Assembly (NCBI GenBank): GCA_026770585.1 | Contig: MU646738.1 | Coordinates: 126,761 to 137,552 of the forward strand | Reading direction: 5' to 3' | DNA length: 10,792 nt | DNA from: Baffinella frigidus | Lineage: Eukaryota > Cryptophyceae > Cryptomonadales > Baffinellaceae | Shown here: in pieces, positions 5,160 to 10,755 of the stretch | How positions within the stretch are numbered: position 1 is the stretch's first letter | Layout of the letters: each line of letters begins with the position of its first letter | Translations under genes and position numbers: made by a program | Notes under the pieces: generated by a model | Told to the model about the DNA's origin: nothing | Databases searched by the model: none | Seen by the model: the letters and a program-made list of their open reading frames with translations, nothing else

Positions 5160-5260
5160 CAGGCTGTCAAAGCCGCGGGCAAATCTGTCCGTTCTGGGCC
5201 AGGATCCGGGAAATTGCGAGGTCGATTAGAGGTCCTGAGCAGCGGGGCGTGTGGGTCCTA

Positions 5261-5354
5261 AATCCGGCGTCAGAACCTGATCACTCCGCACCACCCCACG
5301 GTATTGCATGTGGCAGCACCCTACGGGATGCCGGGATTAGGTTGACGCCGGAAT
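5261..5354. mobile_element. Short MITE-like element M11, related to M9
   Basis: TCCGGCGTC (5263-5271) is inverted at 5344-5352. The right end CCGGGATTAGGTTGACGCCG (then GAATGA) matches the M9 right end at 24 of 26 bases. The inside holds CACCCTACGGGATG and CACGGTATTGCATG, echoing the M9 interior. At 94 bp it looks like an internally deleted M9 relative. It sits at the 3' limit of the minus-strand frame at 5360-5538. Confidence 0.65.
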
Positions 5355-5359
5355 GAGCG

Positions 5360-5538
5360 CGTCCCCCATTACGCCTGACAGGGAACTCTCGGATGATCGA
5401 GGACAGGTACCTGGACCGCCAGGTGCACTGGAGGGCAAGCCCGCGTTCTGACAGGGCAGCGTCGAGAGAGCCGTCGTCGACCTTGCCGCGCAGCGCCCGC
5501 GCAACGGCCTGCGCGTCGGCCGCGTCGCCCAGGCCCAC
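5360..5538 (-). CDS. Candidate internal exon, unidentified protein
   Basis: I do not recognise the family. On the minus strand a 3' splice-like signal (pyrimidine-rich text ending CATCTCGCGCAG at 5539) precedes an open frame. It begins VGLGDAADAQAVARALRGKV, continues DDGSLDAALSERGLALQC, and ends near SIIREFPVRR next to M11. Third positions are mostly G or C, and the sequence is amphipathic with regular Ala/Leu spacing, consistent with a helical soluble segment. There is no start codon of its own and the 3' boundary is unclear (a GTAATG donor-like site lies near 5370). It is on the same strand as the secreted-like frame at 5651-6115 and could belong to the same transcript. Confidence 0.4.
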
Positions 5539-5556
5539 CTGCGCGAGATGCGGGTG

Positions 5557-5598
5557 GGTTAGCAAGAAGAGGTGCCACCGCACCTCTTCCTGCTAACC
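5557..5598. repeat. Strong 18-bp hairpin
   Basis: GGTTAGCAAGAAGAGGTG (5557-5574), loop CCACCG, and CACCTCTTCCTGCTAACC (5581-5598): one mismatch in 18 pairs. It lies between two coding-looking minus-strand segments, just upstream of a putative 3' splice site, so it would fall within an intron. It could be a miniature fold-back element, a small-RNA precursor or an RNA structure. Confidence 0.75.
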
Positions 5599-5625
5599 AC
5601 CGCACGCTGGATGGTGCTCCCCCGG

Positions 5626-5701
5626 CTGGGGGAGAGCGTGGCTTCCGGAATCAGCTGATATCCCTGGGGGAGAGCGTGGCTTCCAGAATCGGCTGCAATC
5701 T
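5626..5701 (+). repeat. 38-bp tandem duplication
   Basis: CTGGGGGAGAGCGTGGCTTC, then CRGAATCRGCTG and a short tail, occurs at 5626-5663 and 5664-5701. Since 38 is not a multiple of three, the duplication shifts the overlapping minus-strand frame, which terminates inside it. The event may have broken the gene's 3' part or lies in non-coding DNA. Confidence 0.8.
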
Positions 5702-6115
5702 CGTGGCTGGGCACTTGGCGGATGCAGGGAAGGGCACCTCGAAGCCGACGTCGTGCGCAGGGTCGCGAGCGCGCTGCGCCAGGATAAGAACAGTGCTGTC
5801 TGGGACCGTGTCGCCCAATGCCAGACGGAGCGTCGCCGACTGCGAGGAAGAAAGCACCCCACCGGTGATGGCGCCGTCTCCCGCGGTGAGCGCCAGGATT
5901 CCTCGCACGTTGACGGTGTTCCCAGCCACCGTCGCTAGGAATCCGAGGAAGAGAACCAGCGCCCACGCAGTACCTCGCAGCACTGGCGCTCCCCGCACCA
6001 ACCTCCCCCCCCCTTCCCGCATCTGGAACCCTCGACCTGCTAGCAGGTCTCGGGCTTCTCTTGAAGCATATCTCCCCGTTGATGAACGCCGAGCCCACGC
6101 CCCCCCCGCCGCCAT
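5651..6115 (-). CDS. Candidate secreted or membrane-anchored protein, unidentified (5' part)
   Basis: Minus-strand frame. The ATG at 6115 (context CTCATGG) gives about 154 residues; a second ATG at 6022 gives 123. A hydrophobic segment AWALVLFLGFLATVAG follows a basic stretch (RLVRGAPVLR), as in a signal peptide or anchor, and favours the 6022 start. After it come NTVNVRGILALTAGDGAITG, then GVLSSSQSATLRLALGDTVP, then DSTVLILAQRARDPAHDVGF, then EVPFPASAKCPATRLQ. Third positions are strongly G/C and the text is not low-complexity, both signs of coding. The frame ends in the 38-bp duplication, so the true C-terminus is lost, spliced or shifted. No domain recognised. The region before 6022 is Gly/Ala/Arg-rich and less convincing. 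Confidence 0.45.
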   Translation of the reverse strand: MAAGGAWARRSSTGRYASREARDLLAGRGFQMREGGGRLVRGAPVLRGTAWALVLFLGFLATVAGNTVNVRGILALTAGDGAITGGVLSSSQSATLRLALGDTVPDSTVLILAQRARDPAHDVGFEVPFPASAKCPATRLQPILEATLSPRDIS

Positions 6116-6181
6116 GAGCGCGTTTCCAGTCCGCGTGTTTTGTCGTTGGACACCCCAAGGGGTATTTTTTCTATGGGGCAA

Positions 6182-6829
6182 TCCCCCTGAAAAGGGTCTC
6201 TGTGGATTCCTCAGGTTATGTCAGCAGGAAATCCCAAATCAAAACGATAATGGATCCAATTACGTAAAGTTTTGAGGCGATCTTTACTGTCCTCATCATT
6301 GGGCGGAGAGGAGGATGGAGCCCTGGGAGGAAGGGGGGGGGCCCAGATATTCTTGATCAGAGCGGAACCGATGTCAAGTGTACATGTCCAGGGCCTTCCG
6401 TCCTTGGAACGGGGTTATGGCGCGGCCTTGGCCCCTGATGCTCACTCCCAGCGAATTTGGGTTTGTGGGGCACCCTTCTCGGCGTTCTGCTTCATACCCT
6501 TTGATGACCGTCCCCGCCCCAGTGCAGGGTATCAAAGCGTGTGGATTAAACTGGTCGTGCCTATGGTGTCTTGACATTTTGCCAGGGTGGTTAACCCACG
6601 GATTCCTCCACAGAGCAGGTGTCTTTTCGACGGTGGGCCCTGATTTGAGAATTTGTTGAGATCAGCGGCTCGGGGGGCTGCAGTCCTGATTCCTCTTGCT
6701 TTAGCCTCTGTGGATTCATGTGTGTGAACTCTGTGCAGAATGCCTTGTACCGGGGCGGCGTTTTCCGACTGGAAACGGGAAATCACTGAATTTCCTCCCA
6801 GTGACGTATCTCGGGACCACGTAGGGTAG
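6182..6829. other. Stretch without a supported gene
   Basis: No frame is long or protein-like. The 12-mer CTCTGTGGATTC occurs at about 6199 and 6706, and an inverted form (GGATTCCTCCACAGAG) at about 6600. A run of nine Gs is at about 6331-6339. Some of it may be decayed retroelement sequence continuous with the next feature, but nothing in it can be identified. Confidence 0.4.
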
Positions 6830-7345
6830 GCAACTCACAAGGAAAGTGATCTTAAGGAGCTTTTTCTCTTGGATCAGTTTAATAAGGTGATAAGGAACGA
6901 GTTTGCAAGCAGTTGGGAGATCGGGGGCGGCCTGTGGGTGACGGGGTTTTATGTTGAGCACTTGGCCCTATCACAACACACCCTATTCTTGCTCCGGACG
7001 GTAAGAGCCTCGGTCGGGAAGGTATTCGAGCGATTTTGATGCTGTAAAGTTGTGGAACCGCGTGGCACACGGTGGCCTTGCAACTGGCAGCGTTGATTTG
7101 CCACTGGCACTCGGAATACCAGAGTAGCCCGTGTTCGTCAACTTAGGAATTTGGACTATTTTTTAAGCATGGTCGGGAAGTGTCCTAAAGCCTTAGGGTT
7201 CGTCGAAATGGAGGTACCAAAGCTCAACAAAATGCTGCTGTTCGGCCATGTGTTCACAGGAGTGACCAGGCATGAGATAGGGGCAAGGAGGACAATTTCT
7301 GACCTGTGTTTCACCGCGTACTCGCCCATTGCTATCTGTTTCTGA
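6830..7345 (+). pseudogene. Possible decayed retroelement gag-protease segment
   Basis: Three fragments occur in the order expected of an LTR-type element. First, a frame open from 6830 to 7036 includes SDLKELFLLDQFNKVIRNEF and, after a gap, WVTGFYVEHLA, with the leucine-rich LxxLDQF pattern and following Trp and Ala of gag SCAN-like modules. Second, TGT..TGT..CAC at 7043-7067 resembles a C-x2-C-x4-H zinc knuckle, but needs a one-base shift and lacks the last Cys. Third, the frame at about 7169-7260 includes VGKCPKALGFVEMEVPKLNK followed by LLFGH, like the end of an aspartic-protease domain (LLG-D). Stops and shifts separate them, so nothing is functional. The resemblance is by eye and family assignment is uncertain. 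Confidence 0.25.
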
Positions 7346-7346
7346 A
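7299..7346 (+). repeat. Direct repeat, copy 1 (partner 7638-7683)
   Basis: TGACCTGTGTTTCACCGCGT ... CTGTTTC matches 7638-7683 (TGACCTGTGTTTCACCGAGC ... CTGTTTC): 17 identical bases and then a weaker match over about 45 bp, 339 bp apart. It may reflect a duplication in the putative retroelement remnant. Confidence 0.5.
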
Positions 7347-8080
7347 GCGGACCATCAACGTGGGGAGAAATCCCAAGGAGCTAGGCTGTTCTCCAGCTGT
7401 GACCCTACAAAGGTGTCTAAACTGGCGAAATCAGAACCAAACACCCTCAGGGACCAGGCACGGCACCGGTGTACCCTCCCACATCACCTCAACCCTACTT
7501 GGTAGCAGACATGGCATCGGAACGGCACCTGATGACGTGTGGAGGGTCCCGGACGCGCCTCCTTCGTGATCGAGCCCGTCCCGAACTGCGGTCGAGGAAC
7601 TGTCAACTGACAACAGACGAGCGCCGAGATCAAAGAAATGACCTGTGTTTCACCGAGCCCTCACCATATCAAAGCTGTTTCCCCTTGCAAGAAAGGGGCG
7701 GGGAGCCCACCGAGCTTCGCAGCACGGGCCCGCGCCAGAGAAGAAGCCCGCGCAATATTGTTCTGCTTTTGGGACTTCAGCTGCGTGGTCGCGCCGCCCT
7801 TCTTCTTGGCCTTCGCCATGCTGGCCCGATGCAGGTTCCTGAACACTACAGGGCTGCTACTTCGCGCTTCACCCCCGCCCCCTCGACGTGAACGCCCCCC
7901 CAAAACGCGATCCCGCCCTTCAACACCGGTCTCGTGAGCCAAAACTTTAAAAGAGAGACCGCCCCTCTATAAGTCCCAAGGATGACTAAATGTATTTGTA
8001 GACCCGGTCTAGTTGGTACAAACAGTGGTATATTGATGGCCTTCCCGTTCATTGTAGCTCTACGTACGGGTTTTAAAAGG
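7346..8080. other. Stretch without a supported gene
   Basis: An open frame of 140 codons on + (7469-7891) and shorter ones on - exist, but they have uneven composition and no recognisable motif. GGCACCGGTG and GGCATCGGAACGGCACC words repeat near 7455 and 7513. GGTCTC (7928) and GAGACC form a widely spaced inverted pair. It may include remnants of the element to its left. Confidence 0.35.
7638..7683 (+). repeat. Direct repeat, copy 2 (partner 7299-7346)
   Basis: See the partner at 7299-7346. The downstream texts diverge, so only the repeat core is certain. Confidence 0.5.
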
Positions 8081-8085
8081 ATTCT

Positions 8086-8165
8086 CCCCGCAGGGGGTTT
8101 GGGGGTGGTGTTGAGATTTTCGGGCGTCGCCCTTAAAGTTTAGGCCTCTGGCGGCCCCTGCGGGG
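8086..8165. repeat. 11-bp perfect inverted repeat, 58-bp spacer
   Basis: CCCCGCAGGGG (8086-8096) and CCCCTGCGGGG (8155-8165). A G-rich tract (GGGGGTTTGGGGGTGG) lies inside, and GCTTTTTTG follows the right arm. Might be a short fold-back element; no duplication seen. Confidence 0.55.
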
Positions 8166-8234
8166 GGCTTTTTTGTCGAAAAGGGTGGACGCGACAGCCT
8201 GTAGGACATGGTATCACGGAAATCTCCGTCTGCC

Positions 8235-8420
8235 CGTTCAAACGTTTGGACTTGGACGTGACCGTTCGAAAACGTCTGGTTCCGGTCAAGAAATGGATCA
8301 CGACTCTCGTGGAAGGTCCTTTCCAACTCAAAAACGACCGGAAATCCGGTCGAGTGGACTTTTCTGGTACAAAACCAGGACGTGACCCGGTACAAAAACG
8401 GATGCGCGCGCGCCCGTGAC
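8235..8420 (+). repeat. Degenerate minisatellite with 28-bp units and hairpin
   Basis: Unit 1 CGTTCAAACGTTTGGACTTG (8235-8262) and unit 2 CGTTCGAAAACGTCTGGTTC (8263-8290) are adjacent 28-mers. GGACGTGACC plus an AAAACG tail recurs at 8252, 8379 and around 8390 in the form GGTACAAAACCAGGACGTGA / CCGGTACAAAAACGG. A perfect hairpin CGACCGGA/AA/TCCGGTCG is at 8335-8352, and an alternating GCGCGCGCGC tract at about 8404. Frames across it are periodic and not credible genes. Confidence 0.55.
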
Positions 8421-8498
8421 ACAGCATTGCGAAGACACACTCCGAAATTCATATTCACGCATTTCGGTTACGTTTAGATGGACTTTTTAGGTACAAAC

Positions 8499-8813
8499 TC
8501 AACGGAAGGATAGACTTGGCCTGCGAAACCACAGAAATTTATGCTGACGCCCGTGCAGTTGCTTAGAAGGCCCTAAAGGGCCCCATAAAAGCACCAAAGC
8601 ACCAATCGACTTTTGTCTCGGTGCGCAGCGCTCTTCGAGGCGTCCACCAAGACAAACGTCATCCTCGCCAGGCCAAGGCGAGTCTAGGATCTTCACCCCG
8701 ACCCTTCCGGGTTCCGGGGCAACAATCGCGGCTAGCGGCGGGGCAGGATGCCATGCGATAGCAGCAAAAATGCGGAGGAGGAGGGCCCAAGGGCCACCGA
8801 CGACGCAAACCAT
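8499..8813 (-). CDS. Candidate signal-peptide-bearing frame, unidentified (weak)
   Basis: A minus-strand ATG at 8813 in a good context (GCGATGG) begins MVCVVGGPWALLLRIFAAIA, which has the hydrophobicity of a signal peptide. It is followed by HPAPPLAAIVAPEPGRVG, VKILDSPWPGEDDVCLGGRL and EERCAP. G/C-rich third positions persist to about residue 70 and then fade toward the AT-richer end, suggesting that the real coding part ends or is spliced near 8590-8610. No family recognised, and no clear relation to the frame at 5651-6115 beyond a hydrophobic N-terminus. It could be chance in GC-rich DNA. Confidence 0.28.
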   Translation of the reverse strand: MVCVVGGPWALLLRIFAAIAWHPAPPLAAIVAPEPGRVGVKILDSPWPGEDDVCLGGRLEERCAPRQKSIGALVLLWGPLGPSKQLHGRQHKFLWFRRPSLSFR

Positions 8814-9025
8814 CGCGAGGGCGGGGAGGGCGGCGCAGCCGACCTGCACGCCGGCGCGGCGGACGGAGACAGAGGAAACGCCGGAAATGGACTATTTACG
8901 TGAAAATTACTACACATGCCTTCAATTGTAAGGACTTGTAAAGTTAAAACTTTTAAAATAGTGACATTCTAGCACCAAAGCCTCGAGTGGAGCCGGGGCA
9001 GGGGCAAAGCACCAATTGCCTCTCG
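8814..9025. other. Spacer with M8-like fragment and AT-rich patch
   Basis: GAAAATTACTACACATGC (8902-8919) matches the inner right arm of M8 (reverse complement of 3957-3976) apart from a two-base gap. An AT-rich stretch with AAAGTTAAAACTTT follows (8940-8953). AGCACCAA words occur at about 8589, 8597, 8971 and 9008. No gene is supported. Confidence 0.45.
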
Positions 9026-9116
9026 GCTGGGGCAAATACAAGAGGAAATTCCTTTGCTGGGGCAAATACAAGAGGAGATTCCTCTTGCTGGGGCAAAAAC
9101 ATGTAGGAGTCCTACA
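9026..9116 (+). repeat. 30-bp palindromic tandem repeat at the telomeric-array edge
   Basis: GCTGGGGCAAATACAAGAGG starts at 9026, 9056 and, in variant form, 9087. Each unit ends in a small palindrome: GAGGAAATTCCTTT, AAGAGGAGATTCCTCTT, and TGTAGGAGTCCTACA. The third leads directly into the CCCTACA/CCCTCAA array. The 30-bp period is a multiple of three and gives WGKYKR repeats, but there is no reason to think it is translated. Confidence 0.8.
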
Positions 9117-9203
9117 CCCTCGACCCTCAACCCTCACCCCTCAACCCTCAACCCTCAACCCTCAACCCCTCAACCTAAAAGAACCTCAAGGACCTAAATG
9201 ACC

Positions 9204-9284
<81 letters not shown>

Positions 9285-9499
9285 AAACAGTGATCAGTAA
9301 TCAGTCACCCTCAACCCTCAACCCTAAACCCTAAACCCTAAACCTAAACCCTACACCCTACACCCTACACCCTACACCCTACACCCTACACCCTGCACAC
9401 TGAACCCTCAACCCTAAACCCAACATCTTGCATCCTAAACCCTAAACCCTAAACCCTGCACCTTGCATTCTTGCACCCTGAACCATAAACCTAAACCCT
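9112..9499 (-). repeat. Telomere-like variant array, C-strand on +
   Basis: Mostly CCCTCAA units (9122-9284), broken by a 30-bp interruption (about 9171-9199) and by GTGATCAGTAATCAGTCAC (9291-9309). Near-canonical CCCTAAA units follow, then a pure block of six CCCTACA units (about 9347-9392), then CCCTGCA, CCCTCAA and CCCTAAA mixtures to 9499. The variants are sorted into blocks. The G-rich strand is on -, so a chromosome end in this orientation would lie to the left. Confidence 0.9.
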
Positions 9500-9755
9500 T
9501 ATCAGCCAGTCCTACAACTCCCAGTTATTTGTTCAAAACTGAAACTGGCTGGGGGGTTGGTCTGTTTGTCAGTTTCCCTTAAGTGGCCAGTGGGTCGAAT
9601 TTGACCCCCAAGAGGTCCTGGGCAGGTCCTAGGGCCCTACGGTAGGGTGTATGAGCCTACTGGCTACTTGAGGGATATCATCCAAACAACTGGCCAAAAC
9701 TGACTGCCTGTTTTGTGGGTAAAAGAGTGGCTTTTGCTAATACTCGTCGGCCACA
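9500..9755. mobile_element. Fold-back segment embedded in the telomere-like array
   Basis: Non-telomeric DNA of about 255 bp between two CCCTAAA-type arrays. CCCTTAAGTGGCCAGTGG (9576-9593) is inverted at 9657-9674 with three mismatches. Further outward, AAACTGAAACTGGCTGG and GTCAGTTTTGGCCAGTT also pair imperfectly, so much of the segment folds back. The core has CCCTACGGTAGGG (9635-9647), a motif also inside M9. Ends and target duplication are not definable by eye. Confidence 0.55.
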
Positions 9756-10160
9756 CCAAAACCCTAAACCCTGAACCTTCGACTCTAACCCCTGAATCCT
9801 AGACCTAAATCCTAGACCTTGATCCCTAAACCCCAAACCCTAACCCCTGAACCAAACCTAAAACCTAAACCCCAACCCCTGGACCCTAAAACCTCAACTT
9901 TAAACCCAAAACCCAAAACCCAAATTCTTGCCAAACAAATCCCTAAACCCTGAACCCCTAAACCCTAAACCCACATTCTTGCCAAATCCCTAAATCCTAA
10001 ACCCCAACACCCTACACCCAGATTCTTGCCACTCGCCAATTCCCTAAACCATAAACCCCAAAAGCCTCAACCCAAGATTCTTGTGAAATCCACAAACCAC
10101 AAATACCAAAACCCTTAACCCAGATTTTTGCCAAATCCCCAAACTCCTCACCTCAAAACT
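9756..10160 (-). repeat. Degenerate CCCTAAA array grading into a ~50-bp hybrid satellite
   Basis: CCCTAAA, CCCTGAA, CCCCAAA and CCTAGA variants to about 9915. After that, a longer unit combines ATTCTTGCCAAAT with CCCTAAACC-type text. The ATTCTTG core is at 9924, 9975, 10022, 10077 and 10124 (spacings 51, 47, 55, 47), usually preceded by ACCCA and followed by CCAAATCCCTAAACC. The decay increases to the right, away from the purer CCCTCAA and CCCTACA blocks. Confidence 0.85.
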
Positions 10161-10305
10161 CGGACTTGTGGGCTTGATCTAATCCCGCCATAGCCGGCCA
10201 GGAACCCAAACGAGCCTTGCTCGGATAGGTCCTTTCGATTATTTGAACTCCCAACAAAGGCGGACACCGGAACTTATCTTGCAGAAAGGCCATGCTTCCT
10301 GTCTA
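10161..10305. other. Unannotated spacer
   Basis: Transition from satellite to gene-like DNA. Contains CGAGCCTTGCTCGGATAG (about 10210), similar to the hairpin at 2259-2274. No gene or promoter can be supported. Confidence 0.4.
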
Positions 10306-10343
10306 GTGAGGGGGCAACTGGAACGGGTATTTATTGTCTGCAG
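10306..10343 (-). mobile_element. Fragment of an M1-type element end
   Basis: GTGAGGGGGCAACTGGAACG then GGTATTTATTGTCTGCAG matches the M1 right end (reverse complement of about 753-790) at 30 of 38 positions. The opposite terminus is not found, so this is a solo end or remnant. It lies 26 bp upstream of the candidate start ATG and could contribute to a promoter or 5' leader. Confidence 0.55.
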
Positions 10344-10369
10344 CTCCCAGGAGCGGACGCGCCCACAAA

Positions 10370-10720
10370 ATGGATCGCATCAAGCCTCCCTGTAGAGAGG
10401 ATCGCAGCAGAAAACGGCTAAAGGGTAGTCCAGACCTCACGGCTGATGTGAGCCTCGGTCGGACAGGTGACGAGCCTCGGTGGTTGACTAATGAAGGTAA
10501 GTTCTCTCTTGCTTGTGTGTGGGCCTTGGCCGGCGCAGCCTCTCTCCTCCCAAGCGGGGTCTCATCTGGTAGCGAAGGTCGTTCCGGGGCTCTGTTCCCC
10601 GGAACGATCAGCTGAGACCAGAACGTGAGCACTATCGTAGAGAACAAGTTCGAATATTCGGCTAGGGCGCTCAGCACCGAGTTGTTCACGGATGAAGGGG
10701 ACGTCACGTTTATCATTTAA
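10370..10720 (+). CDS. Short two-exon gene or remnant ending in a BTB/POZ-like start
   Basis: The ATG at 10370 (context AAAATGG) opens a basic, polar frame, MDRIKPPCREDRSRKRLKGS ... PRWLTNE. It runs to a perfect 5' splice site GAAG|GTAAGT (intron from 10497). If the intron ends at CTATCGTAG (10640), the frame continues NKFEYSARALSTEL then FTDEGDVTFII and a TAA at 10718-10720. The acidic-DVTFII ending resembles the first strand of BTB/POZ domains (D-V-x-F), which would continue for about 100 residues. Here it stops, so the gene is truncated, alternatively spliced, or a remnant. About 68 residues in total. The 144-nt intron has a weak pyrimidine tract. A nearer AG (10621) puts a stop in frame sooner. 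Confidence 0.4.
10497..10502 (+). promoter_or_regulatory. Consensus 5' splice site
   Basis: GTAAGT preceded by AAG, a full match to the eukaryotic U1-binding consensus, at the end of the candidate first exon. It is the best single piece of evidence that this locus is spliced. Confidence 0.5.
10579..10607. repeat. 11-bp perfect hairpin inside the candidate intron
   Basis: TCGTTCCGGGG (10579-10589), a 7-base loop, and CCCCGGAACGA (10597-10607). It sits just upstream of the proposed 3' splice site and could influence splicing if transcribed. Confidence 0.7.
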
Positions 10721-10754
10721 TTGAAACGCGATGTCTGTGTCCGTGTAGTTCCCT

Positions 10755-10755
<1 letters not shown>

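Noticed and set aside
7469-7891. 140-codon open frame on +
   Set aside because: No start context or motif; competing frames are open on both strands; it contains a direct-repeat copy.
8155-8176. Bacterial-type terminator (GC-rich arm plus T run)
   Set aside because: The arms are 58 bp apart and the window is eukaryotic in character.
8060-8458. 132-codon frame on the minus strand
   Set aside because: Its text follows the degenerate 28-bp minisatellite and an inverted repeat, so the frame is a by-product.
10303-10716. 137-codon open frame on the minus strand
   Set aside because: It lies antisense to the candidate spliced gene, spans its intron and the hairpin, and runs into the M1-like fragment. 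The + strand has the splice donor and the domain-like ending.
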